A stretch of 64,000 nucleotides of DNA from Sinorhizobium saheli (GTDB lineage Bacteria > Pseudomonadota > Alphaproteobacteria > Rhizobiales > Rhizobiaceae): positions 62,001 to 126,000 of the forward strand of contig NZ_LNQB01000068.1 in the NCBI RefSeq assembly GCF_001651875.1. The letters are read 5' to 3'. A program made the position numbers and the translations under genes. This document shows, one piece after another, positions 1-8,548 of this stretch. Position 1 is the first letter of the stretch, and each line of letters starts with the position of its first letter. Under the pieces are notes generated by a model. It searched no databases and was not told the origin of the DNA. It saw nothing but the letters and a program-made list of their open reading frames with translations.

Positions 1-51
1 GGCGCTTCGATAGTATCTCGCAGGGCGGAGCAGAAGCGAAGGTCGAGGATT

Positions 52-113
52 TTGCCCCCCACCCTGAGCCTCTCCCCGCTTGCCCACCGCATGCATGAGG
101 GGCGATTCCCAGC
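52..113. repeat. Partial RIME-like intergenic repeat
   Basis: This is a degenerate copy of the palindromic repeat seen at 16915-17032 and 47221-47329. It keeps the left half (CACCCT..CCTCTCCCCGC) and the terminal GATGAGGGGC-like edge, but the middle is deleted or diverged. It lies just beyond the stop codon of the extensin-like gene. Confidence 0.55.
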
Positions 114-118
114 CGGTT

Positions 119-982
119 CTATCGACAGTAGCGGTACCCGTTCTCCCGCTCGATGACGTCGAGATGCAGGTGCATCTCGTGCGCCTCGTCGCTGCCCGGA
201 TCGAGCACGGTCGTGAAGTAGAGGCAGGCCGAGGCCGTGACGGCGCGCTGGAACGCGCCGGTCAAGGTGCCGTCCTCGTCGCGTGGCTGGATGACGATGG
301 TCTTGCCGTCGGCGAGCTCGAAGGAGGCGATGTCGACGGCGTTGCCGTGGGCGTGTTCCGATATCTTGCCCGTGCTCGCACCGTTCCTGTGCCGGCAGAC
401 ATAGGTGGAGGCCTGGTTCAAGGCGGTGATGCGGGTATCCGGCCCGAAGGCCGTGCGGGCCGCCGGGGCCGCCGCTTCCTTGGTCCAGGTGGCGAGCGCC
501 AGTGCCGTCCGGCAGCGCATCCTTCCCCCTGGGGAGAGGGCCACGCCGGGCAATATCGTCTCGACCTCGATCGGCTTGTCGATGCCGCAGCCGCTGCCGT
601 CGTCGATGCGTGCCGCCTCGGTGAAGCGGCTGCCGATCTTCCTCAGCGCGGCGAGACAGGATGCATATTCCTCGGCGGACTCCGTCTTGACTGGAACGAT
701 CACCTCCGCCGGGGCCGCGCTCCCGGGCGGAGGGGGAAGCGCGTCATCCTTCTGCGGCAGGTCCTCACCTTTCCCGGGCGGGCTCTCCGCCTTGCTCGCG
801 TCGTTGGCGAGACCTTCATCGCCGTCGCGCGCCTTCGCCGGTTTCGATGGGGGTCGCGGCATCGGTGTCGGTTGTCCGCCGAGGGTCGCGGGCTTTGCAA
901 CAGGCACCGGCCCCTTCTTCGGCAGCGTCGCGCCCGTAAGGATCACGGAGGAAAGCAGTATCATTCCGACGGCGTGGCGCAT
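119..982 (-). CDS. Extensin-like C-terminal domain protein (probable cell-envelope LAS-type metallohydrolase)
   Basis: A 287-residue protein with an N-terminal hydrophobic segment (about residues 5-20) that looks like a signal peptide, then a Pro/Lys/Ala-rich low-complexity linker (about 25-85), then a conserved Cys-containing domain. The C-terminal half carries SEHAHGNAVDI and, near the end, HEMHLHLDV. The H-x6-D and HxH arrangement resembles the metal site of LAS-type peptidoglycan peptidases (VanY/MepA), so a wall-active periplasmic role is likely; this is inferred from the motifs. Bacterial 'extensin-like' proteins of this family are widespread in Rhizobiales and mostly uncharacterised. 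It is transcribed divergently from the heme receptor gene. Family assignment is firm, function is not. Confidence 0.85.
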   Translation of the reverse strand: MRHAVGMILLSSVILTGATLPKKGPVPVAKPATLGGQPTPMPRPPSKPAKARDGDEGLANDASKAESPPGKGEDLPQKDDALPPPPGSAAPAEVIVPVKTESAEEYASCLAALRKIGSRFTEAARIDDGSGCGIDKPIEVETILPGVALSPGGRMRCRTALALATWTKEAAAPAARTAFGPDTRITALNQASTYVCRHRNGASTGKISEHAHGNAVDIASFELADGKTIVIQPRDEDGTLTGAFQRAVTASACLYFTTVLDPGSDEAHEMHLHLDVIERENGYRYCR

Positions 983-1123
983 TGAGGTCCTCCCGTGTAG
1001 CGGCCGAAGCGGCGTAACGCGCGGAAAAACAATCCTGTTTCAAATTGTGCTGAAATTCAGGACGGGCCCGTCAGGAGGTCGTCGGGAGGGGAGGGGGACG
1101 TCCTTCCCCACCCTAATTTATAT

Positions 1124-1138
1124 TGACTATTACACTCA
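1124..1138 (+). promoter_or_regulatory. Iron-responsive operator (IRO/RirA-type box) upstream of heme receptor
   Basis: The sequence reads TGA-CTATTACAC-TCA, an exact TGA-N9-TCA, in an AT-rich island 128 bp before the heme receptor start codon. TGA-N9-TCA is the published core of rhizobial iron-responsive operators linked to RirA. Match by eye only; the core is short, but its placement before an iron-uptake gene is apt. Confidence 0.6.
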
Positions 1139-1265
1139 TGTTTTCTTATGTGGCGCAAATAAGGCGAGCGAAGCCCGTCTTGCCCGATTTCCGACACATG
1201 CCCAGCCAGCCCTTGAGTTCGCCGCTCAACAGCAAGCCCGGCCAACATCTCAAAAGGACTGGTCC

Positions 1266-3470
1266 ATGCTCAACCGGCATCATCGCCTGGCGCTCCTCGC
1301 ATGCACGGCATTCGTCACCCTCGCCGGGACGACATTTTCCCGTGCGCAATCGGCCGACGAAGCGGCAACGGCCAATGAAAAACAAGATCGCGTCACCGTG
1401 CTGAAAAAGCTGACCGTCAAAGGCGGGGGGGAGGAAGGCGTGGCCGACACCCCGCTTGCCGAAGAGGTGACGCAAGAGGAGCTCGACAACAACCAGATAT
1501 CGAGCTTCGAGGATCTGGGCAGAAGCCTGGAGCCCGGCGTGGGCTTCAACCGCTCGAACGGCAGCGTCAACATTCGCGGCCTCGAGGGGCCTCGTGTGCT
1601 GACGACGATAGACGGCATTCCGATCCCGTTCATCGATGACGGTGCGCGCGACGCGGACGGCGGGATCGACAGCTTCGATTTCGCCGCCCTCTCGGCCGTC
1701 GACATCGTGCGCGGTGCCGATTCCAGCCGCGCCGGCGGCGGCGCGCTCGGCGGCGCCGTGGTGCTCAGGACACTCGAGCCGGAAGACCTGATCGGCGAGG
1801 GCAGGACCTGGGGCGGCATCTTCAAGCTCGCCTATGACGGCGAAGACGAGGGCCTCGGCGGATCCGCCGCCGGTGCCGCGCGCTACGATAACACCGCGGT
1901 CCTGGTCCAGGGCGGTTACAAGAGGGGACACGAAAGGAAGAGCAACGGCGATGTCGGCGGTTATTCCACGACGCGCACTGAGGCGGATCCCGCCGACTAC
2001 GACCAGAACAACCTCCTGTTCAAGGTCCGCCAATATACCGACAGCGGGCATACATTCGGCCTGACGGCCGAGCGCTTCGACCGTGAAAAGGACATCGATT
2101 TCATGTCGGGCCAGAGCCTCACCGGCAACTACCGTCCGGGCGACTACGACAAAGTCGACAATACCCGGCGCGAGCGCCTGTCGCTCGACTACGATTTCGC
2201 GGCCACCGACGACGACGCCTGGTTCGACAGCGCTTCCGCCGTCGTCTATTGGCAGCGCCTGCTTCGCGAGAACGGCGTCGATGCGTACCGCAGCCTCTCG
2301 GTGATCGGCGACTACTCGCGCCTCAACGAGGCCGAAAACGAGAGCTTCGGCGCGGGCGGCTATGTCGACAAGTTCTTCGACAGCGGCGTGCTCCAGCACA
2401 AGGTGACGCTCGGCGGCGACTTTGCGATCGGCAAGCTGCACCAATATTCCTCGGGCGAGGATAGCTGCGACACGACACCCACCCCGACCTGCAACTTCCT
2501 GCACACGAACCAGTCCGACAGCCCGGATGTCGACAGCCGGCAGTTCGGCATCTATCTGCAGGATCGCATTTCGATCGGCGATGGCCCCTTCGCGCTGACG
2601 CCGGGCATCCGTTTCGACTGGTACGACTACGCGCCGGAAAACACCGCGGCCTACATGGGCAATCCCAACTATGACGGCCTGCCGCCGGGCCAGAGCGACC
2701 AGGCGCTCTCGCCGAAGCTGCTTGCGACCTACCAGGCGGCCGAAGAGGTCGAGCTTTTTGCGCAATGGGCGATGGCCTTCCGGCCGCCGACGGCGGAAGA
2801 GCTCTACCTGAACTACGGCGCGCCGGGCAGCTATCTGCAGATCGGCAATCCCGACCTGAAGCCGGAAACGAGCCACGGCTTCGAGGTCGGCGCCAATCTC
2901 GGGGACGAGGAGTTCGGCGGGCGCGTGAGCGCCTTCTACAACAGGTACAGGAACTTCATCGACGAGCGCCGGACCGCCGATACGACCGGCACCTATCCGC
3001 TCGGCATCACCGAGGCGATAAACCGCGCCAACGTCTCGATTCACGGTATCGAGGTGTCGGGACACAAGGTCTTCAGCAACGGATTCCATGTGCGCACGGC
3101 TCTCGCCTATGCCTATGGCCAAGACCTGGACACGGACGAGGTGCTGGGTTCGGTGCCGCCGCTCAAGGGCGTGCTCGGCCTCGGCTATGCAACGGAAACC
3201 TGGGGAACCGACCTGATCCTGACGGCAGCAGCGGCCGTTTCGGACAAGTCGACCAACAGCTTCAAGGCGCCCGGCTACGGCATCGTCGACGTGACCGGTT
3301 GGTGGCAGCCGGAGCAAATGCCGGGATTGCGGGTGAACGCCGGCATCTACAATATATTCGACAAGACCTATTGGGACGCGGTGAACACGCAGAACACGTT
3401 CATTCAGCCGGCGGAATTCTATTCGGAGCCGGGCCGAACCTTCAAGGTCTCGCTGACGCAGCGCTTCTGA
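1266..3470 (+). CDS. shmR: TonB-dependent outer-membrane heme/hemoglobin receptor (ShmR-like)
   Basis: A 734-residue outer-membrane receptor that should import heme iron using TonB energy. The ATG at 1266 is chosen because it starts a signal peptide (MLNRHHRLALLACTAFVTLA) and follows an AAAAGGA ribosome site; the open frame extends upstream but without these signs. A plausible TonB box (DRVTVL) follows the signal peptide, then the plug domain (about residues 70-190, with VNIRGLEGPRVLTTIDG) and the beta barrel ending in a terminal Phe. FRPPTAEELY and NPDLKPE correspond to the FRAP and NPNL boxes of heme receptors, but no His lies between them. It is followed by a terminator and then trpE(G), the order I recall from S. 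meliloti. The heme receptor call is strong; the symbol rests on similarity and synteny. Confidence 0.88.
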   Translation: MLNRHHRLALLACTAFVTLAGTTFSRAQSADEAATANEKQDRVTVLKKLTVKGGGEEGVADTPLAEEVTQEELDNNQISSFEDLGRSLEPGVGFNRSNGSVNIRGLEGPRVLTTIDGIPIPFIDDGARDADGGIDSFDFAALSAVDIVRGADSSRAGGGALGGAVVLRTLEPEDLIGEGRTWGGIFKLAYDGEDEGLGGSAAGAARYDNTAVLVQGGYKRGHERKSNGDVGGYSTTRTEADPADYDQNNLLFKVRQYTDSGHTFGLTAERFDREKDIDFMSGQSLTGNYRPGDYDKVDNTRRERLSLDYDFAATDDDAWFDSASAVVYWQRLLRENGVDAYRSLSVIGDYSRLNEAENESFGAGGYVDKFFDSGVLQHKVTLGGDFAIGKLHQYSSGEDSCDTTPTPTCNFLHTNQSDSPDVDSRQFGIYLQDRISIGDGPFALTPGIRFDWYDYAPENTAAYMGNPNYDGLPPGQSDQALSPKLLATYQAAEEVELFAQWAMAFRPPTAEELYLNYGAPGSYLQIGNPDLKPETSHGFEVGANLGDEEFGGRVSAFYNRYRNFIDERRTADTTGTYPLGITEAINRANVSIHGIEVSGHKVFSNGFHVRTALAYAYGQDLDTDEVLGSVPPLKGVLGLGYATETWGTDLILTAAAAVSDKSTNSFKAPGYGIVDVTGWWQPEQMPGLRVNAGIYNIFDKTYWDAVNTQNTFIQPAEFYSEPGRTFKVSLTQRF

Positions 3471-3489
3471 GGCTTTCAGGGGCTTCTTC

Positions 3490-3521
3490 AAAAGGGGCGA
3501 CCATCGTGGCCGCCCTTTTTT
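3490..3521 (+). terminator. Rho-independent terminator of the heme receptor gene
   Basis: A 10-bp stem (AAAAGGGGCG paired with CGCCCTTTTT, one G-U pair) with an 11-nt loop and a T-run, beginning 20 bp after the receptor stop codon. Confidence 0.8.
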
Positions 3522-3532
3522 GAACTCGCCGC

Positions 3533-3560
3533 TTGCTAAGCCACGCGAGGCAGGCTAACA
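3533..3560 (+). promoter_or_regulatory. Probable trpL/trpE(G) promoter
   Basis: TTGCTA (3533-3538) and CTAACA (3555-3560) are separated by 16 bp and end 9 bp before the trpL ATG, so the transcript would begin at or next to that start codon. This fits the leaderless trpL transcript reported for S. meliloti. The hexamers themselves are weak matches. Confidence 0.5.
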
Positions 3561-3569
3561 GTTGCGCCC

Positions 3570-3614
3570 ATGGCAAACACGCAGAACATTTCGATCTGGT
3601 GGTGGGCTCGCTGA
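3570..3614 (+). CDS. trpL: trp operon leader peptide TrpL
   Basis: A 14-codon ORF encoding [14 protein letters not shown], with three consecutive TGG Trp codons just before the stop. It is the attenuation leader for the following trpE(G): ribosome stalling on the Trp codons decides whether the hairpin at 3650-3677 forms. In S. meliloti this peptide (peTrpL) is also reported to act in trans on other mRNAs, including under antibiotic stress; that role is literature knowledge, not visible here. There is no Shine-Dalgarno sequence in the few bases between the predicted transcription start and the ATG, consistent with leaderless translation. Confidence 0.95.
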
Positions 3615-3649
3615 GGCGGCCTTGACCAGTCATGCGTGATTGAGACATG

Positions 3650-3680
3650 AAGCCGCCCGGAGATTTCGAGGCGGCTTTTT
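3650..3680 (+). terminator. trp attenuator terminator hairpin
   Basis: A perfect 8-bp stem AAGCCGCC (3650-3657) / GGCGGCTT (3670-3677) with a 12-nt loop followed by TTT. It lies 35 nt after the trpL stop and 48 nt before the trpE(G) ATG. Confidence 0.9.
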
Positions 3681-3727
3681 CGTATTCTGGCCGCGTGGAA
3701 AGACCGGGCTTTTACGGAGCGAGACGA

Positions 3728-5917
3728 ATGGCAACGGTAATTCTGGAAGACGGCGCTGAGAGTTACACCACCCAGGGCGGCATCGTGGTCACGCGCAGAC
3801 GGCGTGATGCTTCCTATGCGGGCGCGATCGCGGGTTATGTCGACAGGCTCGACGAGCGGCGCGGCGCCGTCTTCTCTTCGAACTACGAATATCCCGGCCG
3901 CTATACCCGTTGGGACACCGCCGTCGTCGACCCGCCGCTCGCCATCTCCTCCTTCGGTCGCTCGCTCTGGATCGAAGCCTATAACGAGCGCGGCGAGGTG
4001 CTGCTGGCGCTGATTGCCGAGCATCTGAAATCCGTCGCCGACATCACGCTCGGTGCACTCACCGCCCGCCGCCTCGACCTCACCGTCAACGAGCCCGATC
4101 GCGTCTTCACCGAGGAAGAGCGCTCGAAGATGCCGACCGTCTTCACCGTCCTGCGTGCGGTGACGAACCTGTTCCACTCGGAAGAGGATTCGAGCCTCGG
4201 GCTCTACGGCGCCTTCGGCTACGACCTTGCCTTCCAGTTCGACGCGATCGAATTGAAGCTCGCCCGTCCGGACGACCAGCGCGACATGGTCCTCTTCCTG
4301 CCGGACGAGATCCTCGTCGTCGACCACTATGCGGCCAAGGCCTGGATCGACCGCTACGATTTCGCCAGGGACGGCCTCTCGACCGAGGGCAAGGCGGCGG
4401 ATATCGCGCCGGAGCCTTTCCTGAGCGTCGACAGCATTCCGCCGCATGGCGACCATCGCCCGGGCGAATACGCAGAGCTGGTCGTCAAGGCGAAGGAGAG
4501 CTTCCGCCGCGGCGATCTCTTCGAAGTGGTACCGGGGCAGAAGTTCTACGAGCGCTGCGACAGCCGCCCCTCGGAGATCTCCAACCGGCTGAAGGCGATC
4601 AATCCGTCGCCCTATTCCTTCTTCATCAATCTCGGCAACCAGGAATATCTCGTCGGCGCCTCACCGGAGATGTTCGTGCGCGTTTCCGGCCGTCGCATCG
4701 AGACCTGCCCGATCTCCGGCACGATCAAGCGCGGCGACGATCCGATCGCCGACAGCCAGCAGATCCTGAAGCTTCTGAACTCCAAGAAGGACGAATCCGA
4801 GCTTACCATGTGCTCGGATGTCGACCGCAACGACAAGAGCCGCGTCTGCGTGCCGGGCTCGGTGAAGGTGATCGGCCGTCGCCAGATCGAAATGTATTCG
4901 CGGCTGATCCACACGGTCGACCATATCGAGGGCCGCCTGCGCGACGACATGGATGCCTTCGACGGGTTCCTGAGCCACGCCTGGGCGGTGACCGTCACCG
5001 GTGCGCCGAAGCTCTGGGCGATGCGCTTCATCGAAGCCCATGAGAAGAGCCCGCGCGCCTGGTATGGCGGTGCGATCGGCATGGTCGGCTTCAACGGCGA
5101 CATGAACACCGGGCTGACGCTGCGCACGATCCGCATCAAGGACGGGATCGCCGAGGTGAGGGCGGGTGCGACGCTGCTCTACGATTCCAACCCGGAAGAG
5201 GAAGAAGCCGAAACCGAACTGAAGGCCTCCGCCATGATTGCAGCCATCCGCGACGCGAAAGCCGCCAACAGCGCCAATGCGGCGCGCGACGTCGCGCCGG
5301 TCGGCGCGGGCGTCAACATCCTGCTCGTCGACCACGAGGACAGCTTCGTCCATACGCTGGCGAATTATTTCCGCCAGACGGGCGCGACGGTTACCACCGT
5401 GCGCACGCCGGTCGCCGAGGAGCTCTTCGACCGGGTCAAACCGGATCTCGTCGTGCTCTCGCCCGGCCCCGGCAGCCCGAAGGATTTCGACTGCAGGGCG
5501 ACGATCAAGAAGGCGCGGGCGCGCGAACTGCCGATCTTCGGCGTCTGCCTCGGTCTTCAGGCGCTTGCCGAAGCCTATGGCGGCGATCTCAGGCAACTGG
5601 CGATCCCGATGCACGGCAAGCCCTCACGCATCCGCGTGCTCGAGCCCGGCATCGTCTTCTCGGGCCTCGGCAAGGAAGTGACGGTCGGGCGCTATCACTC
5701 GATCTTCGCCGATCCCTCCAGCCTGCCGCGCGAGTTCATGATCACCGCCGAAAGCGAGGACGGGACGATCATGGGCATCGAGCACCTGAAGGAGCCGGTG
5801 GCGGCCGTGCAGTTCCATCCGGAATCGATCATGACGCTCGGCGGCGACGCCGGCATGCGGATGATCGAGAACGTGGTGGCGCACCTCGCCAAGCGGGCGA
5901 AGATCAAGGCGGCGTGA
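3728..5917 (+). CDS. trpE(G): Anthranilate synthase, fused component I/II, TrpE(G)
   Basis: A 729-residue fusion that converts chorismate and glutamine to anthranilate, the first step of Trp synthesis. The ATG at 3728 gives the length I know for the S. meliloti protein; the frame extends upstream into the attenuator but that part is leader RNA. The TrpE half (about residues 1-515) has the chorismate-binding core ([20 protein letters not shown] and [16 protein letters not shown]). The TrpG glutaminase half (about 527-729) has the oxyanion loop SPGPGSPKD, the nucleophile in FGVCLGLQ (Cys607) and the catalytic HPES. The E-G fusion is characteristic of rhizobia and some other Alphaproteobacteria. 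It is regulated by the trpL attenuator and, in the family, by Trp feedback. Confidence 0.97.
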   Translation: MATVILEDGAESYTTQGGIVVTRRRRDASYAGAIAGYVDRLDERRGAVFSSNYEYPGRYTRWDTAVVDPPLAISSFGRSLWIEAYNERGEVLLALIAEHLKSVADITLGALTARRLDLTVNEPDRVFTEEERSKMPTVFTVLRAVTNLFHSEEDSSLGLYGAFGYDLAFQFDAIELKLARPDDQRDMVLFLPDEILVVDHYAAKAWIDRYDFARDGLSTEGKAADIAPEPFLSVDSIPPHGDHRPGEYAELVVKAKESFRRGDLFEVVPGQKFYERCDSRPSEISNRLKAINPSPYSFFINLGNQEYLVGASPEMFVRVSGRRIETCPISGTIKRGDDPIADSQQILKLLNSKKDESELTMCSDVDRNDKSRVCVPGSVKVIGRRQIEMYSRLIHTVDHIEGRLRDDMDAFDGFLSHAWAVTVTGAPKLWAMRFIEAHEKSPRAWYGGAIGMVGFNGDMNTGLTLRTIRIKDGIAEVRAGATLLYDSNPEEEEAETELKASAMIAAIRDAKAANSANAARDVAPVGAGVNILLVDHEDSFVHTLANYFRQTGATVTTVRTPVAEELFDRVKPDLVVLSPGPGSPKDFDCRATIKKARARELPIFGVCLGLQALAEAYGGDLRQLAIPMHGKPSRIRVLEPGIVFSGLGKEVTVGRYHSIFADPSSLPREFMITAESEDGTIMGIEHLKEPVAAVQFHPESIMTLGGDAGMRMIENVVAHLAKRAKIKAA

Positions 5918-6026
5918 TCTCGCGCAGCCGCCGGTAAACCTTTGACAAGCGGCGCGACATCGCCCATATGACGTATAGCTCCGCCTGCGCGAAAACCCGC
6001 GCGGGCGGTTTTGCGTTTGAATGGAT

Positions 6027-6055
6027 GTGCATTTGCAAAGCGTTTGCATCTGCAC
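6027..6055 (+). promoter_or_regulatory. 29-bp dyad before the CDF exporter gene, candidate metal-regulator operator
   Basis: The dyad reads GTGCA-N2-TGCAAA-GCG-TTTGCA-N2-TGCAC: perfect 6-bp inner arms and perfect 5-bp outer arms around a 3-bp centre. It ends one base before the ribosome-binding AGGA (6057-6060) of the exporter. TGCAAA/TTTGCA half sites resemble Fur/Mur-family boxes, but I cannot assign the protein. As RNA it could also form a hairpin next to the ribosome site. Confidence 0.5.
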
Positions 6056-6066
6056 GAGGAATGAAG

Positions 6067-6987
6067 ATGGCTGCGTCCGACAATCGAACAGTCCTGAGGC
6101 TCGCCTTCTGGGGCGTGCCGCTCTCTCTCGGGGTGATGAGCCTGAAGATGCTGGCCTGGTGGGTGACGGGTTCCGTTGCGCTCCTGTCCGACGGGCTCGA
6201 GTCCACGGTGAACGTGGTGGCGGCGGTGATCGCCTATGCCATGATCGGCTATGCCGCAAAACCGGCGGACGCCGACCATCCGTTCGGGCACCACAAGGCG
6301 GAGTATTTTTCCGCGGTGATCGAGGGCGTGCTGATCGTGGTGGCGGCGCTGGTGATCATCTGGGAGGCGATACCGGCCCTGATGGCGCCGGCCACCCTCG
6401 ATGCGCCGGCGCTAGGGCTGGCGATCAACTTCGGCGCCGGCATCGTCAACGCGATCTGGGCGATCGTGCTGATCCGGGCGGGCAGGGCCCATCGGTCGCC
6501 GGCGCTAAGTGCCGACGGGCATCACGTTCTTTCCGACGTCGTCACCTCGGCCGGCGTGCTCGTCGGGCTTCTCCTGGTCCTCGGCACCGGCTATACCATC
6601 CTCGATCCTCTGCTTGCGATCGTGGTTGCCGGCAATATCCTGTTCCAGGGCTGGAAGGTCATCTCGCGCTCGATCGACGGCCTCATGGACAAGGCGGTGC
6701 CGGCGGAGGAGGAAGAGGCGATCAAGCAGGCGATTGCGGCCAATGCCGGCGGCTCGCTCGGCGTCCACGATCTGAAGACGCGGCAGGCGGGCAAGGCGAC
6801 CTTCGTGGATTTCCACATGGTCGTTCCGGAGGCGATGCCGGTCGGCGACGCCCATGACATCTGCGACCGCATCGAGGAAGCGATCCGCGCCGTCCATCCG
6901 GGCGCGAGCATCGCCATCCATGTCGAGCCGGAAGGCGAAAAGGCGCACGGCGTGCGCGTCAAAGTTAGTGGAGCACTACGGAAATGA
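6067..6987 (+). CDS. Cation diffusion facilitator family exporter (probable Mn2+/Fe2+)
   Basis: A 306-residue inner-membrane metal/proton antiporter with about six transmembrane segments and a cytoplasmic C-terminal ferredoxin-like domain (about residues 205-295). CDF metal-site motifs are visible: LLSDGLES in TM2, [12 protein letters not shown] in the following loop and [10 protein letters not shown] in TM5. ATG 6067 is preferred over 6061 because AGGA at 6057-6060 is then 6 nt away. The orthologous position in S. meliloti, two genes after the heme receptor, is occupied by SMc02724 (SmYiiP), described as a manganese exporter, so Mn2+ is the likely substrate (inference from synteny). The stop codon overlaps the queF start by 4 nt (ATGA). 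Confidence 0.88.
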   Translation: MAASDNRTVLRLAFWGVPLSLGVMSLKMLAWWVTGSVALLSDGLESTVNVVAAVIAYAMIGYAAKPADADHPFGHHKAEYFSAVIEGVLIVVAALVIIWEAIPALMAPATLDAPALGLAINFGAGIVNAIWAIVLIRAGRAHRSPALSADGHHVLSDVVTSAGVLVGLLLVLGTGYTILDPLLAIVVAGNILFQGWKVISRSIDGLMDKAVPAEEEEAIKQAIAANAGGSLGVHDLKTRQAGKATFVDFHMVVPEAMPVGDAHDICDRIEEAIRAVHPGASIAIHVEPEGEKAHGVRVKVSGALRK

Positions 6988-7448
6988 CCAAGACGGACCT
7001 AACAGGACTTTCACAGCTCGGGGCAAAGGTCGATCTGCCCCAAAGCCCGGAAGAGGCGGTGCTCGAAAGGGTGCCGAGCGGCCACGCAGGCACTGATTTC
7101 GTCGTGCGCTTCACCGCGCCGGAATTCACCTCGCTCTGCCCGATGACCGGACAGCCGGACTTCGCCCATATCGTCATCGACTATGTGCCGGACGGCTGGC
7201 TGGTGGAATCCAAGTCGCTGAAGCTGTTCCTGCATTCCTTCCGCAACCACGGCGCCTTCCACGAGGATTGCACCATCGACATCGCCAAGCGGCTGGTGTC
7301 GCTGCTTTCGCCGAAGTGGCTCAGGATCGGTGCCTACTGGTATCCGCGCGGCGGCATCCCGATCGACGTCTTCTGGCAGACCGGCAACCCGCCCGAAGGC
7401 GTCTGGCTGCCGGACCAGGGCGTGCCGACCTATCGCGGCCGGGGGTAA
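6984..7448 (+). CDS. queF: NADPH-dependent 7-cyano-7-deazaguanine reductase QueF
   Basis: A 154-residue single-domain QueF that reduces preQ0 to preQ1 in queuosine biosynthesis. It has the nucleophilic Cys in [10 protein letters not shown] (Cys52) and the QueF signature [20 protein letters not shown], with the substrate-binding Glu and the NADPH-binding region. The length matches the unimodular YkvM-type rather than the longer E. coli type. It is translationally coupled to the CDF exporter by an ATGA overlap, a pairing with no obvious metabolic logic. No other queuosine gene lies in the window. Confidence 0.95.
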   Translation: MTKTDLTGLSQLGAKVDLPQSPEEAVLERVPSGHAGTDFVVRFTAPEFTSLCPMTGQPDFAHIVIDYVPDGWLVESKSLKLFLHSFRNHGAFHEDCTIDIAKRLVSLLSPKWLRIGAYWYPRGGIPIDVFWQTGNPPEGVWLPDQGVPTYRGRG

Positions 7449-7452
7449 CGCA

Positions 7453-7592
7453 CGGGAGCGGCGCAGGACCCGGCCTCCGACCTTCCCGCAAGGTCGTTCC
7501 GACGGGGAGAGGGACTGAGGCGGCGCCGCGAGTCCCTTCGCCCGCCGCGGACCGCCTGCGGGGAGAAGGTGGCCGGCAGGCCGGATGAGCGG
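7453..7592. repeat. Diverged RIME-like repeat
   Basis: It contains the family core CGCGAGTCCCTTCGCCC..CTGCGGGGAGAAGGT and the GGCCGGATGAGCGG edge, but the left arm is rearranged. It fills most of the 286-bp gap between queF and plsC; nothing else is evident in that gap. Confidence 0.65.
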
Positions 7593-7734
7593 GAATCTCG
7601 CTACACCTCCTGAACGGCATCCCGCGCTTGAACGACACCCGCGCGAAACGGTTTTCCTCAATCGCATATTCGTGTAGGCAGCGGGGCGATCGGCCGCCTG
7701 GCCGAAGTTTCACACTCCACCGAGAGCCCGCCTG

Positions 7735-8517
7735 ATGATCATCCTGCGTTCGATCCTGTTCAATCTGGTCTTCTATGCGAATCTGATCGTCCAGATGATC
7801 GTGCTGACGCCGGTCTATTTCCTGCTGCCGCGAAAGGCCGCCTGGTTCGTGCCGAAGAACTGGGTGCGCAGCAATCACTGGCTGATGGCGAAGATCGTCG
7901 GCACGACCTTCGAGATCGAGGGCCTGGAGAACATTCCGAAGGGCTCCTTTATCTTCGCGCCGAAGCATCAGTCCTTCTGGGACGCCTATGCGCTTCTGCC
8001 CTGGCTCGACGATCCCTTCTACATCCTCAAGCGGGAGCTGACCTGGATTCCGCTCTTCGGCTGGTACGTCCTCAAGCAGCGCATGGTGCCGGTCAACCGC
8101 GCCGCGCGCGGCAAGGCCATGACAGCGGTCATGGATCGCACCAAGCGCGAGATGGCGAGCGGTCGCCAGCTGATCATCTATCCCGAGGGCACGCGCCGCC
8201 CGCCGGGCGCGCCGCCGGAGTACAAATACGGCATCGCCCGGCTTTACCGCGACCTGCAGGTCCCGGTCGTCCCCGTCGCCATGCATCCGGGCCTGTTCTG
8301 GCCGCGGCGCAAGTTTCTGCGCTTCCCCGGCCATTTCAAGGTGCGCATCCTGCCGCCGATCGAGGCCGGCATGGACCCGGATGCCTTTCTGGCGAAGCTG
8401 GTGGAGGTGACGGAGGCCGCCAGCGACGATCTCCTGGTCGAAACCGTGAAGGCCAATCCGCATCTGCCGTTGCCGCCCACGGCGGAGCAGCGCCTGCGCG
8501 AACTCGGGGCGGAATGA
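7735..8517 (+). CDS. plsC: 1-acyl-sn-glycerol-3-phosphate acyltransferase
   Basis: A 260-residue membrane acyltransferase that acylates lysophosphatidic acid to phosphatidic acid. The N-terminus has a membrane segment (residues 5-32). The catalytic HX4D motif is KHQSFWD (His78, Asp83) and the glycerophosphate-binding motif is YPEGTRRPPG (about residues 148-157). Length and motifs are typical of PlsC. It stands alone after a repeat-filled gap and converges with the ChaC-like gene, whose stop lies 31 bp away. Confidence 0.92.
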   Translation: MIILRSILFNLVFYANLIVQMIVLTPVYFLLPRKAAWFVPKNWVRSNHWLMAKIVGTTFEIEGLENIPKGSFIFAPKHQSFWDAYALLPWLDDPFYILKRELTWIPLFGWYVLKQRMVPVNRAARGKAMTAVMDRTKREMASGRQLIIYPEGTRRPPGAPPEYKYGIARLYRDLQVPVVPVAMHPGLFWPRRKFLRFPGHFKVRILPPIEAGMDPDAFLAKLVEVTEAASDDLLVETVKANPHLPLPPTAEQRLRELGAE

Positions 8518-8548
8518 GGACGGCGCAGCTTTCCGCCCGAAATCGGGG

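Larger units (their letters stand above)
3570..3680 (+). ncRNA. rnTrpL: Attenuated trp leader transcript (rnTrpL)
   Basis: The segment from the trpL start codon to the end of the T-run is about 110 nt, the size reported for the S. meliloti attenuator sRNA rnTrpL. GAGGCGGCCTT at 3613-3623 can pair with AAGCCGCC at 3650-3657 as an antiterminator, competing with the terminator pairing AAGCCGCC/GGCGGCTT. Released leader RNA acts in trans on other mRNAs in S. meliloti (literature knowledge). Confidence 0.85.

Noticed and set aside
405-1265. Long in-frame upstream extension of the heme receptor frame
   Set aside because: It lies antisense to the extensin-like gene and the iron box; the signal peptide and ribosome site place the start at 1266.
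6001-6030. GC-rich stem AAAACC..GGTTTT before the CDF gene as a terminator
   Set aside because: Its arms need a bulge and no T-run follows, so it is a weak candidate; the dyad just downstream is much stronger.
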